Both the position numbers and the translations under genes were made by a program. From contig JAQVZS010000022.1 in the NCBI GenBank assembly GCA_028708075.1, positions 1 to 41,904 of the forward strand: a DNA stretch of 41,904 nt, written 5' to 3'. Positions within the stretch are counted from its first letter, which is position 1; every line of letters begins with the position of its first letter. Positions 28,789 through 38,227 of the stretch are shown in pieces. This DNA is from Massilibacteroides sp. GTDB taxonomy: Bacteria > Bacteroidota > Bacteroidia > Bacteroidales > Tannerellaceae. The notes under the pieces are model-generated. The model saw only the letters and a program-made list of their open reading frames with translations, searched no databases and was not told the DNA's origin.

Positions 28789-29997
28789 ATGGCTGCTAAA
28801 TTTTTATCCTCTGCAGACGATACGTCTAGAAGCACGCTTTTAAAAAAGAAAATTATACATTATTATATAGCGAACGGCGACGCGACGATTGCCGAATTAT
28901 GCAAAGAGTTGAATCTCAGTATTCCTACAATGACCAAGCTAATTGGGGAATTGCAAGATGACGGTTATATCGTCGACTTTGGCAAACAGGAAACGAGCGG
29001 TGGAAGGAAGCCAAGTCTTTATGGTTTAAATCCGACATCCGGATACTTTATCGGGGTCGATCTTCTGAGAGACCGGATTAATTTAGGTGCGTTCGATTTT
29101 AAGGGTGATAAAGTTCAAATAGAAGAAGGTATCCCGTATACACTGGAAAATACGCCGGAAGCGTTGGAGGCACTTTGTGTATGTATCGAAAAGTTTGTCG
29201 CTAATTTACCATTTTCTAAGGAAAGAATATTGGCTGTTGGAATTAATATTTCGGGTCGAGTCAATTCGGTTTCCGGTTTTTGTTATAGCCTTTTTTATTT
29301 TGAAGAGAAGCCACTTGCTCAAATATTGGAAGAGCGTCTGAATATGAAGATTTTTCTGGAAAACGATACGCGGGCGATGGCTTACGGTGAATATATGCAA
29401 GGGGTTGTTAAGGGGGAAAAGAATGTTTTGTTTGTTAATATGAGTTGGGGATTGGGTCTGGGTATTATCATCGATGGCCAACTTTATTATGGTAAGTCCG
29501 GCTTTTCGGGCGAATTCGGACATCTCTGTTTGTTCGACAATGAGATACTGTGTCATTGCGGTAAAAAAGGATGTTTGGAAACCGAAGCGTCAGGTTCGGC
29601 TTTGCATCGTATTTTGTATGAGCGGTATAAGGAAGGTAGCAGTACGATCTTGTCTGGAAAAATCGACCAGGGTGATGAAATCGGCTTGGATAATTTGATG
29701 GAGGCTGTGATGAAAGAAGATGTGCTTTGCATCGAAATCATTGAACAGATGGGCTTTAGCTTGGGGAAAGGAATCGCCGGACTGATGAATATTTTCAATC
29801 CTGAACTGGTTATCTTGGGAGGGGTGCTTTTCGAAACGGAGGAATATCTTATTCTTCCTGTTAAGAGCGCGATCCGGAAATATTCGCTGAACTTGGTGAG
29901 TCAGGATACGGAATTTAAAGTATCTAAATTAAAGAAAAGAGCCGGTATTATCGGTGCTTGTCTTTTAGCTAGAAGTAAAATGTTGGGAATGATTTGA
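28789..29997 (+). CDS. ROK-family transcriptional regulator (NagC/XylR type)
   Basis: 402 residues. A winged helix at about 18-80 (ATIAELCKELNLSIPTMTKL) precedes the ROK fold from about 87. The sugar-side motifs remain: ENDTRAMAYGE (191-201), GEFGH (241-245) and the zinc knuckle with C255, C257 and C262. The ATP-binding DxGxT motif of ROK sugar kinases is replaced by GVDLLRDRINLGAFD, so a repressor without kinase activity is favoured. It lies 160 bp before the DUF4434-MFS-epimerase-SusCD operon and probably responds to that locus's sugar; a sugar-amine ligand is possible because an AGE epimerase is present. Confidence 0.88.
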   Translation: MAAKFLSSADDTSRSTLLKKKIIHYYIANGDATIAELCKELNLSIPTMTKLIGELQDDGYIVDFGKQETSGGRKPSLYGLNPTSGYFIGVDLLRDRINLGAFDFKGDKVQIEEGIPYTLENTPEALEALCVCIEKFVANLPFSKERILAVGINISGRVNSVSGFCYSLFYFEEKPLAQILEERLNMKIFLENDTRAMAYGEYMQGVVKGEKNVLFVNMSWGLGLGIIIDGQLYYGKSGFSGEFGHLCLFDNEILCHCGKKGCLETEASGSALHRILYERYKEGSSTILSGKIDQGDEIGLDNLMEAVMKEDVLCIEIIEQMGFSLGKGIAGLMNIFNPELVILGGVLFETEEYLILPVKSAIRKYSLNLVSQDTEFKVSKLKKRAGIIGACLLARSKMLGMI

Positions 29998-30086
29998 TTT
30001 TCTTTGATGAGTCGAGCCGTTTTTGTTGATATATTGTTTTCTTTTTGTTAAAAAAACGCCGATTAATTAAAAATATTTATATTAAG

Positions 30087-30134
30087 TCTGTTATTAATAA
30101 AAAAATTTATATAATTGCACTCTGATAACGAGTG
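30087..30134 (+). promoter_or_regulatory. Promoter and small operator-like dyad before the sugar locus
   Basis: TCTG (30087-30090) and TATAATTG (30110-30117) have 19-bp spacing and each miss the -33/-7 consensus by one base. A dyad CACTC (30118-30122)-N7-GAGTG (30130-30134) overlaps the expected transcription start. This is a reasonable place for the ROK repressor to bind, but binding is inferred. The rest of the 160-bp gap is AT-rich with no gene. Confidence 0.45.
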
Positions 30135-30157
30135 TTCATTATATAAATACCGACTTC

Positions 30158-31246
30158 ATGAATAATAGACGTGATTTTCTAAAAAAAACAGCGTTGGCCG
30201 GTGGCGCTTTTTCGGCTCTTTCCTTTTTTCCGGCTTGCAACACAAAAAAAGAAGAGAATCAATTTGTGCCGGACGAGTCCATTCAAGGCAAATTGATTGT
30301 GCCTGAAGCGAGCGCATTGCCTGTTTCAGGAACTTTCTTAGATGAAATTTCGCACGATATTCCTCACCAGAACTGGGGCGAAAAGGAATGGGATCTGGAT
30401 TTTCGCTATATGAAAAGTATTGGGATCGATACCGTAATTATGATTCGTTCGGGGTATCGTAAGTTTATCACTTATCCTTCCGCTTATTTATTGAAAAAAG
30501 GATGTTATATGCCTTCCGTCGACTTGTTGGATATGTATCTCCGACTGGCGAAGAAATATCAGATGAAATTTTATTTCGGGTTATATGATTCCGGCGCTTA
30601 CTGGGATACAGGGGATTTGTCGGTCGAGATTGAAGACAACAAGTATGTAATTGACGAGGTTTGGGAAAATTACGGAAAAAAATATGATAGTTTCGGCGGA
30701 TGGTACATTAGCGGAGAGATTAGCCGGAAAACAAAAGGGGCGATCGACGCCTTTTATTCGATGGGAAAACAGTGTAAGGATGTTTCGGGTGGTTTGCCGA
30801 CCTTTATTTCTCCCTGGATTGACGGGAAAAAAGCCGTAATGGCTGCTTCAGGACAATTGTCGAAGGCAGATTCGGTGTCTGTGCAGGAGCATGAAAAAGA
30901 GTGGAGCGAGATTTTTGACGGAATCAAGGGGGCTGTGGATGCTTGTGCTTTTCAGGATGGACATATCGATTACGACGAGTTGGATGCTTTTTTTGAAGTA
31001 AATAAAAAAATGGCCGACCGATACGGGATGAAATGCTGGACGAACGCGGAAACATTCGACCGGGATATGCCGATCAAATTCCTGCCCATCAAGTTTGATA
31101 AGTTGCGGATGAAATTGGAAGCCGCGAAACGGGCGGGCTATGATAAGGCCATTACGTTTGAATTCTCTCATTTTATGAGTCCGCAGTCGGCTTATTTGCA
31201 GGCCGGACATTTATATGACCGTTACAAAGAGTATTTTCATTTATAA
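30158..31246 (+). CDS. Tat-exported DUF4434 family protein, probable glycoside-hydrolase fold
   Basis: 362 residues. The N-terminus NNRRDFLKKTALAGGAFSAL is a twin-arginine signal; FFPAC (C27) could also be a lipobox. The body matches DUF4434: SHDIPHQNWGEKEWDLDF, SIGIDTVIMI and FYFGLYDSGAYWD look like the strands of a TIM barrel. Two glutamates are well placed for catalysis: E187 in WYISGEIS (after strand 4) and E298 in CWTNAETF (after strand 7), the clan GH-A pattern; E335 is a further candidate. Enzyme activity is inference, not shown for this family as far as I know. First gene of the operon, 9 bp before the MFS porter. Confidence 0.75.
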   Translation: MNNRRDFLKKTALAGGAFSALSFFPACNTKKEENQFVPDESIQGKLIVPEASALPVSGTFLDEISHDIPHQNWGEKEWDLDFRYMKSIGIDTVIMIRSGYRKFITYPSAYLLKKGCYMPSVDLLDMYLRLAKKYQMKFYFGLYDSGAYWDTGDLSVEIEDNKYVIDEVWENYGKKYDSFGGWYISGEISRKTKGAIDAFYSMGKQCKDVSGGLPTFISPWIDGKKAVMAASGQLSKADSVSVQEHEKEWSEIFDGIKGAVDACAFQDGHIDYDELDAFFEVNKKMADRYGMKCWTNAETFDRDMPIKFLPIKFDKLRMKLEAAKRAGYDKAITFEFSHFMSPQSAYLQAGHLYDRYKEYFHL

Positions 31247-31255
31247 GATTGTGAC

Positions 31256-32659
31256 ATGGGAAAAGAGAACATGGGCTATATCGCCTTTTTATCGTTTGTG
31301 GCGGCCTTAGGAGGGCTTTTATTCGGGTATGATACGGCTGTTATTTCTGGTACGGTATCCGCGGTTACGGAGCAGTTTCAACTTTCCGCCATGCAAAGTG
31401 GCTGGTACGTTGGGTGTGCGCTGGTTGGGTCGATTATTGGTGTTTTGTTTGCCGGGACGTTAAGCGATAATTGGGGGCGTAAATGGACGATGTTTATTTC
31501 CGCGGTTGTTTTTTTGGCGTCGGCGGTCGGCTGCATGCTTTCGAATAGTTTGAATGAATTAGTCGTTTGGCGTATTGTGGGTGGAGCCGGGATTGGAATT
31601 GTATCGGTGGCTTGCCCACTTTATATATCTGAAGTTTCTCCTGCTTCACATCGTGGAAGGTTGGTTTCGTTGTACCAATTAGCGATCACCATCGGATTTT
31701 TAGCGTCTTATTTGGTGAATTTCTTTCTATCGAATTTATCCGTCGATTATGCCTCGTCGAACGGGATGATGCAGAAAATATTTGGAACGGAAATCTGGAG
31801 AGGAATGTTGGGCGCAGAAACTTTTCCCGCGCTGTTGTTTTTTATCGTGATTTTTTTGATCCCGGAAAGTCCTCGTTGGCTTCTTGTCAAACAGCGGGAC
31901 GAAAAGGCATTCGGAATATTCTCGCGCATATTTGTAAAGAAAGAGGATGCGTTGGCGCAGATAAAAGAAATAAAAGAAATGCTGAATGTTTCTTCGGGTG
32001 AGGTGTCTGATTGGAGGGTTTTGATTCAGAAAGGATTTCGGAAGGCAGTTTTAGTAGGCTGTGCTATCGCAATTTTGGGGCAGTTTATGGGCGTAAATGC
32101 CGTGTTGTATTACGGTCCGTCAATTTTTGAATCTAGTGGCTTATCCAGTGGCGATTCGCTTTTTTTTCAATCCTGGATAGGGGTCGTCAATATGCTGACG
32201 ACCATGTTAGCCTTGTTTATTGTTGATAAAGTTGGGCGTAAAAAGTTGGTTTATGTAGGGGTCTCAGGAATGATTATAACTTTGGTAATGATTGGGTTAT
32301 ATTTTATTTATTCTACATCTTGGGGGTTGTCTGGAATCTTTTTGTTAGTCTGTTTTCTTGCCTATATTTTCTTTACGGCCGGTTCCATCAGTGCGGTTAT
32401 CTTTATTTTCCTTTCAGAGATGTATCCGGCCAAAGTACGTGGTAAAGCTATGTCTGTTGCGACCTTGTCGCTTTGGATCGGGACGTATCTGATCGGTCAA
32501 CTTACCCCATGGATGCTTGTAACCCTTACCCCTTCCGGCACATTCTTCCTGTTTGCCGCTATTTGTATTCCTTATATGTTGGTCGTTTGGAAATTGATGC
32601 CGGAGACGGCGGGGAAATCGCTTGAAGAAATAGAACGTTTTTGGTTGAAAGAGAGATAA
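31256..32659 (+). CDS. MFS sugar porter
   Basis: 467 residues, 12 predicted membrane spans. Sugar-porter signatures are present: GGLLFGYDTAVISG (about 19-32), DNWGRKWTM, RGRLVSLYQLAITIG, PESPRWLL (mid-protein), KVGRKKLV and the C-terminal PETAGKSLEEIE. Such proteins are proton-linked inner-membrane importers of xylose, galactose, glucose and similar sugars. The exact sugar is not shown by the sequence. Placed between the DUF4434 protein and the epimerase, it most likely brings the released sugar into the cytoplasm. Confidence 0.93.
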   Translation: MGKENMGYIAFLSFVAALGGLLFGYDTAVISGTVSAVTEQFQLSAMQSGWYVGCALVGSIIGVLFAGTLSDNWGRKWTMFISAVVFLASAVGCMLSNSLNELVVWRIVGGAGIGIVSVACPLYISEVSPASHRGRLVSLYQLAITIGFLASYLVNFFLSNLSVDYASSNGMMQKIFGTEIWRGMLGAETFPALLFFIVIFLIPESPRWLLVKQRDEKAFGIFSRIFVKKEDALAQIKEIKEMLNVSSGEVSDWRVLIQKGFRKAVLVGCAIAILGQFMGVNAVLYYGPSIFESSGLSSGDSLFFQSWIGVVNMLTTMLALFIVDKVGRKKLVYVGVSGMIITLVMIGLYFIYSTSWGLSGIFLLVCFLAYIFFTAGSISAVIFIFLSEMYPAKVRGKAMSVATLSLWIGTYLIGQLTPWMLVTLTPSGTFFLFAAICIPYMLVVWKLMPETAGKSLEEIERFWLKER

Positions 32660-32689
32660 TAAATGCGAACACAGAATAATTTTTAAGAA

Positions 32690-33859
32690 ATGGATTTTAA
32701 ATCGATTGAAAGAATGTACAGGGATGAACTGTTAAACAAAGTAATCCCATTTTGGTTGGAAAACTCTGTTGATACAGATTTCGGAGGTTATTTTACCTGT
32801 CTCGACAGAGAAGGAAGGGTGTTTGATACGGATAAATTCATCTGGTTGCAGGGACGGCAGGTCTGGATGTTTTCTATGTTATATAATAATGTAGAAAAAC
32901 GTCAGGAATGGCTTGATTGTGCGATACAGGGTGGTGAGTTCCTGCGAAAATACGGGCATGACGGACAATATAACTGGTATTTCTCGCTCACTCGTGAAGG
33001 CAAACCGTTGGTTGAACCATATAATATCTTTTCGTATACGTTTGTAGCCATGGCATTCGGACAATTGCATCTTGCGACTGGCAATCGTGACTACGCGGAT
33101 ATCGCGTTGGAAACGTTCCATCGGATTTTGGCGATAAAAGATAATCCAAAAGGAAAATGGAATAAGAAACATTCCGGAACACGTGATTTGAAAGATTTTG
33201 CGTTTCCGATGATCCTTTGCAATCTTTCTTTAGAAATCCAGCATTTGCTTGACAAAGCTTTCTTGGATCAGATTACCGAAGAATGTCTGCATGAGATAAT
33301 GGATGTATTTCTTCGTCCGGAATTGGATGGAATCATTGTTGAAAATGTCCATTTGGATGGAAGTTTGTCGGATAGTTTTGAGGGAAGACTGATCAATCCC
33401 GGGCATGCAATAGAGGCCATGTGGTTTGTGATGGATCAGGGGGTACGGCTTCATCGTCCTCAGTTGGTAGAGAAGGCTGTGGAAACTACGCTCAAAATGA
33501 TCGAATACGGATGGGATAAAAAGTACGGAGGATTATTCTATTTTATGGATAGAAAAGGAGCACCCCTTTTACAACTGGAATGGGATCAGAAACTTTGGTG
33601 GGTACATATCGAAACGCTTATTTCGTTGCTTAAGGGATATCAACTGACAAAATCCGAACAATGTTTGGAATGGTTTGAAAAGGTACATGCCTATACTTGG
33701 AATCATTTTAAAGATCCTGAGTATTCAGAATGGTGGGGATATCTGAATCGTCGTGGAGAAGTATTGATCCCGTTGAAGGGCGGAAAATGGAAAGGTTGTT
33801 TTCATGTACCGCGTGGTTTGTACCAATGCTGGAAAATGTTGGAGCAAATAAATAAATAA
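32690..33859 (+). CDS. AGE-family 2-epimerase (RenBP/N-acylglucosamine 2-epimerase type)
   Basis: 389 residues, an (alpha/alpha)6 barrel of normal length with no signal peptide. The residues needed in AGE enzymes are here: R56 in WLQGRQVW, H239 and E242 in NPGHAIEAMWF, E308 in WWVHIETL and H372 in FHVPR. The late segment EWWGYLNRRGEV and KGGKWKGCFHVPR resembles RenBP more than cellobiose 2-epimerases. It would interconvert N-acetylmannosamine and N-acetylglucosamine, or act on free mannose/glucose as some relatives do. No sialic acid lyase is nearby, so the true substrate is open. Confidence 0.88.
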   Translation: MDFKSIERMYRDELLNKVIPFWLENSVDTDFGGYFTCLDREGRVFDTDKFIWLQGRQVWMFSMLYNNVEKRQEWLDCAIQGGEFLRKYGHDGQYNWYFSLTREGKPLVEPYNIFSYTFVAMAFGQLHLATGNRDYADIALETFHRILAIKDNPKGKWNKKHSGTRDLKDFAFPMILCNLSLEIQHLLDKAFLDQITEECLHEIMDVFLRPELDGIIVENVHLDGSLSDSFEGRLINPGHAIEAMWFVMDQGVRLHRPQLVEKAVETTLKMIEYGWDKKYGGLFYFMDRKGAPLLQLEWDQKLWWVHIETLISLLKGYQLTKSEQCLEWFEKVHAYTWNHFKDPEYSEWWGYLNRRGEVLIPLKGGKWKGCFHVPRGLYQCWKMLEQINK

Positions 33860-33966
33860 AGAGAAGAAAGAACCACCTGTTTAATGACTTGTCGGCCGAG
33901 CTGCTTTTTAGAAATTTTCAAACAAGGATCAAAGTGACAATCTAATATTAATATAAAAAATTTTTT

Positions 33967-35091
33967 ATGATGGTTTTAAAGAAGACACAAGTCGTTTTTT
34001 GGCTATTCACAGCGCAGTTTTTATATGCCTCATGTTCGTTGAAAGACAAGTCGATCCGACAGGATGAGGCAGCTCGGCAAGAAGTTACTTCGCCGGAGCA
34101 AAATATTTCTCAACGGGGAAATCATCCTAAGGATATGGTGTTGATTTACGATGGGGGAGCGCATCGGAACATTCAATGGAATGCCGAGCATTTTGTTCCG
34201 TATGTTTCCTGTAAAGATGAGAACGGTACTGAACAGTGGCTGTTTGATGGGTTTTTGTTTCTTGAATTTAAAGATGGAAAAGGAAGATGTTTTGCTTCGT
34301 ATTATGAAAAGCAAGGTGCCCGGAAGGTAGAATGGGAAGCGTTGGTGAATAATTATTTTCGTGAAGGCAATGCTATGGACGCACTTGAAGCCAGAATAGA
34401 ACAGGTAATAACTGAAACCCAAAAGGCGATTCCGTCGAAAAGAAAAGTGGTTATGTGTCTTCCGGAACCTATTCCGAATCAGAAGGATTGGGGAACGCTT
34501 GAGGGCGATTCGGTGGATTTTTCGATTCAGTCTGATCGGTTGGCGGCGTGTAAATGGTATATTGATTACGCGGAGAAATGTTTTCAGGAAGCTTCTTTAA
34601 ACAACCTGGAATTGACTGGTTTTTATTGGATTGCCGAAGAAGCGACCAACAGCCGAGATCTGGCGAAAGATGTAAGTAATTATATTCATGAAAAAGGATA
34701 TAATTTTTATTGGATTCCTTATTTCAGATCGGATGGGCACGCGGAATGGGAAAAACTGGGTTTCGACAGGGCTTATTATCAACCCAATTACTTTTTTAAA
34801 GACGATATTCCTGTTTCGCAGATAGAAGAGACATGTCAGACGGCGATAGACAATGGCATGAGTCTTGAAATGGAATTTGACGAAAGGGCGTTGGCAAAAA
34901 CCGGATGGGGATATCGTCTGGAAGATTATATTCGGGTTTTTGGCAATTTCGGTGCATTAGACTCCATGTCTATTGCTTATTATCAAGGTGGGGATGCTTT
35001 TTATAGACTGTATCACTCGGAAAATAAAGAAGATAATAAATTGTACCATAAGTTGGCTAATATCATAGCCAAACGGAAAAATAGTAATTAA
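33967..35091 (+). CDS. DUF4855 family lipoprotein, probable surface or periplasmic enzyme
   Basis: 374 residues from ATG 33967; the second ATG three bases later is equally possible. The signal ends LYASC, with C23 lipidated. The body fits DUF4855: MVLIYDGG, VPYVSCKDENGTEQWLFDGF and FYWIAEEATN. The fold looks like a TIM barrel. E224/E225 in WIAEEATN and E301/E303 in SLEMEFDE are placed as an acid/base and nucleophile pair might be, like the DUF4434 protein of the same operon. It lies 107 bp after the epimerase and 31 bp before susC; no own promoter is clear. Confidence 0.75.
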   Translation: MMVLKKTQVVFWLFTAQFLYASCSLKDKSIRQDEAARQEVTSPEQNISQRGNHPKDMVLIYDGGAHRNIQWNAEHFVPYVSCKDENGTEQWLFDGFLFLEFKDGKGRCFASYYEKQGARKVEWEALVNNYFREGNAMDALEARIEQVITETQKAIPSKRKVVMCLPEPIPNQKDWGTLEGDSVDFSIQSDRLAACKWYIDYAEKCFQEASLNNLELTGFYWIAEEATNSRDLAKDVSNYIHEKGYNFYWIPYFRSDGHAEWEKLGFDRAYYQPNYFFKDDIPVSQIEETCQTAIDNGMSLEMEFDERALAKTGWGYRLEDYIRVFGNFGALDSMSIAYYQGGDAFYRLYHSENKEDNKLYHKLANIIAKRKNSN

Positions 35092-35122
35092 ATAGTTATC
35101 AATCCTAAAACAAATTGAATTC

Positions 35123-38100
35123 ATGAAAAAAGAGCGAAATCATTCTTTTATGGAAAGAAAGTGTCTGTCGTTCATGTTGAGTTTTTTGGTGCTGTTTGTC
35201 TGCACTTTCGTTGCACATGCGCAGGTCAATGTAACCGGAATTGTTAAAGACTCAAACGGTGAACCTTTGATTGGTGTGAATGTGATTGTGAAAAACGCGC
35301 AACAAGGAACTGTTACGAATTTGGATGGCGAGTTTAGTCTGGATGTTTCCAGTACCAATACTGTTCTGGAATTTTCGTATGTCGGTTATAAAATGCAAGA
35401 AATTCCGCTTGGCGGAAAGACGTATGTCAGCGTTATTTTGGCTGAGGATACGGAAGTCTTGGATGAAGTTGTCGTGACGGCTTTAGGCATTAAACGTGAA
35501 AAGAAAGCCTTGGGGTATGCGATGCAGGAAATCAAAACTGACGCCATATCGGAGATTAAATCGCCGAGCGTTGCAAACTTGTTGCAAGGTAAGGTTGCCG
35601 GGGTGCAGATCTCTCAATCGGGTGCCGGTTTAGGTAGCTCGACACGTATTGTCTTGCGTGGATTAAATTCTTTAAGCGGAAAGAACCAACCGTTATGGGT
35701 AGTCGATGGTATTCCTATCAGTGACGGACAGGCGGAAGAAGCCGGACAATGGGGTGGATTGGATTATTCCGGAGCTGCCGCAGATATTAATCCGGATGAT
35801 ATTGAAACGATTTCTGTTTTGAAAGGGGCAAATGCTGCAGCGTTGTATGGTTCGAGAGCTCAAAGTGGTGCAATTGTCATTACGACTAAAAAGGGCTCGA
35901 CAAGTCAGCCGTTACAAATTGAATATAGTGGGAACCTGAGTTTGAGCGATGTGTATAATTCATATGACTATCAAAATAAATTCAGCCAAGGATCAAACGG
36001 TGTCTACAACGCGGATGCGACGAGCAGTTGGGGTGAACTTATGGATGGATCGAGGACGGTACAAAACTGGCGTTCAACTAAGTATGGTGAAACCGGTTAT
36101 TCGGATTATACGCTTTTACCTCAAAAAGATTATATTGAAGACTTTTATCGTACAGGAGTTAGTTACAATAATTCATTGGTGGCTTCCGGAGGGAGTGAGA
36201 ATTTGTCTGCACGTTTATCTTTTACGGATTCACGGAATGATGGGGTAACGCCGAATCATTCGATAAACAGGCAGTATTATGATTTGAACACGCAGTTTAA
36301 CAACAAGTATTTGACGATTGGTGCAAAGATCAATTTTATGCGTCAGAAGGCAAATAACCGTCCAGGTCAGGGTGAGTATGGAATCATGCAATCTTTAGTA
36401 AGAATGCCTCGTGGAATTCGTTTGCAGGATTTGAAAGATCCGGTGGGGTCGGATGGATATGTGCAAAACTGGAGTGGGCCAAGTAATGAATATTTAAATC
36501 CTTATGCGCTGACGATGCCTGAGAATGGGAATAATGACGAACGTAATCGTATCATCGGTCAAGTATATGCTACAGCTCATATTACAGATTACCTATCGTT
36601 AACCGGACGTGCGGGTATGGACTGGTATAATGATCTGGTGAAGAATTATACGACTTATATACAGAAATCGTCTACGGCTTCGCAATATTATCATACGCAA
36701 CGGACGAATCAGGAATTTAATGCCGATGTTATGCTTAACTTTAATAAAGGATTTGGCGATTTTTCTGTAACGGCGAATTTAGGAGCTGCGACAATGAATG
36801 TGAAATACAATGGTTTGACGGGTTCTTCCGGTTTGTTAAATTTACCCGGTTTGTTGACATTGGGTAACGGGTTGAATCAAACGGTATCCGAATCGTATAG
36901 TAAGAAAGAAGTGCATTCTGTTTTAGGTAATGCGCAAATCGGTTATAAGGGAATGGCTTATCTTGATGTTACCGGCCGTAACGACTGGTCGTCTACGCTT
37001 CCGTCAAACAACTGGTCGTATTTTTATCCGTCTGTTAGCTTAAGTGCTATCATTACGGAAATGGTGTCGTTGCCTTCTCAGATTTCTTATTTGAAATTGA
37101 GGGGCTCGTGGGCACAGGTTGGAAATGATACCAACCCATATAACCTAACCAATCCGTATGTGATGGGATTGACGATCGGTAATGTGCTTAGCGCATATAC
37201 TTCGGGTACTTATCCATTATCTAACCTGAAACCGGAAGAGACGAAATCCTGGGAAGTGGGTCTGGATATGAGAATGTTCCAAGGCCGGTTTGGTATTGAC
37301 TTTACTTATTATAAGTCGAATACGACGAATCAGATATTAAGTGTAGGCATGCCTGCCTCTTCGGGGTATACCTCTAAACGAATCAATGCTGGACGGATCC
37401 AGAGCTCGGGTGCAGAATTAATGATCTCCGGAACACCTATTCAGACGAAGGACTGGCAATGGGATGTCAATGTGAATTGGGGTACGAATACTTCGAAGTG
37501 TATTAGTCTGGATGGTTCGATCAAACGCTTTACATTAGGTTCGACGCGTATTGGTAGTGTCGTTGTCGATGAAGGTGGAAAGTTTGGTGATATCGTTTCA
37601 ATCGGTTATAAAAGGGATGATCAGGGACGGATGTTGATCGATGATAATGGGTTCCCGATTAAAGAGTCGGATAAGACGATCGGTAATATTTTGCCGGATT
37701 GGACGGGTTCCGTATCCAGTACGCTTCGTTACAAAAATTTGTCTTTTTATATGTTGGTTGATATTCGCGAAGGGGGTGATTTTATTTCTATGACGGATAA
37801 CTATGCAAAACAGACGGGAACTTCGGCAAAGACTCTGGAAGGTCGTGACGGCATGGTTGTTGATGGGATCGTCTCATCGACAGGAGCTCAAAATACAACA
37901 GAAATAATGGCGGAAAATTATTATACGAATATTGCCGGCCCGAACGGTGTTGGGGAAGCTTTTTTATATAAATCATCGTATATTAAGATGCGTGAGATGT
38001 CTTTGGGGTATATCTTCCCTTCGGCATGGTTGCGTAATTTACCTATTAAATCGGTGAAATTGTCTGTTGTCGGACGTGATCTTTTCTTCTTCCAAAAAGA

Positions 38101-38215
38101 TGCTCCGGTAAATCCTGAAAGTGCGTTGACACGTAGTGATTATGCACAGGCTTTTGAATATTCATCAATGCCTCCTACAAGATCATTTGGTTTTACACTT
38201 AATGTCAAATTTTAA
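35123..38215 (+). CDS. SusC/RagA-type TonB-dependent transporter (second pair)
   Basis: 1030 residues. A long signal (MKKERNHSFMERKCLSFMLS then a hydrophobic core to VAHAQ) may start at the first ATG or at M10. A carboxypeptidase-regulatory-like domain (about 37-110: VTGIVKDSNGEPLIGVNVIV), the LDEVVVTALGIKREKKALGY linker, the plug (TRIVLRGLNSLSGKNQPLWV) and the barrel ending RSFGFTLNVKF follow. It resembles the SusC of the first pair in layout but the barrels differ widely. It should import the locus's oligosaccharide, with its SusD starting 13 bp later. Confidence 0.94.
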   Translation: MKKERNHSFMERKCLSFMLSFLVLFVCTFVAHAQVNVTGIVKDSNGEPLIGVNVIVKNAQQGTVTNLDGEFSLDVSSTNTVLEFSYVGYKMQEIPLGGKTYVSVILAEDTEVLDEVVVTALGIKREKKALGYAMQEIKTDAISEIKSPSVANLLQGKVAGVQISQSGAGLGSSTRIVLRGLNSLSGKNQPLWVVDGIPISDGQAEEAGQWGGLDYSGAAADINPDDIETISVLKGANAAALYGSRAQSGAIVITTKKGSTSQPLQIEYSGNLSLSDVYNSYDYQNKFSQGSNGVYNADATSSWGELMDGSRTVQNWRSTKYGETGYSDYTLLPQKDYIEDFYRTGVSYNNSLVASGGSENLSARLSFTDSRNDGVTPNHSINRQYYDLNTQFNNKYLTIGAKINFMRQKANNRPGQGEYGIMQSLVRMPRGIRLQDLKDPVGSDGYVQNWSGPSNEYLNPYALTMPENGNNDERNRIIGQVYATAHITDYLSLTGRAGMDWYNDLVKNYTTYIQKSSTASQYYHTQRTNQEFNADVMLNFNKGFGDFSVTANLGAATMNVKYNGLTGSSGLLNLPGLLTLGNGLNQTVSESYSKKEVHSVLGNAQIGYKGMAYLDVTGRNDWSSTLPSNNWSYFYPSVSLSAIITEMVSLPSQISYLKLRGSWAQVGNDTNPYNLTNPYVMGLTIGNVLSAYTSGTYPLSNLKPEETKSWEVGLDMRMFQGRFGIDFTYYKSNTTNQILSVGMPASSGYTSKRINAGRIQSSGAELMISGTPIQTKDWQWDVNVNWGTNTSKCISLDGSIKRFTLGSTRIGSVVVDEGGKFGDIVSIGYKRDDQGRMLIDDNGFPIKESDKTIGNILPDWTGSVSSTLRYKNLSFYMLVDIREGGDFISMTDNYAKQTGTSAKTLEGRDGMVVDGIVSSTGAQNTTEIMAENYYTNIAGPNGVGEAFLYKSSYIKMREMSLGYIFPSAWLRNLPIKSVKLSVVGRDLFFFQKDAPVNPESALTRSDYAQAFEYSSMPPTRSFGFTLNVKF

Positions 38216-38227
38216 ATTTCCGAAAAA

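Noticed and set aside
32690-33859. A sialic acid (nan) locus because of ROK, MFS and AGE genes
   Set aside because: No sialic acid lyase or sialidase lies nearby and the porter has general sugar-porter motifs, so this assignment is only one option.
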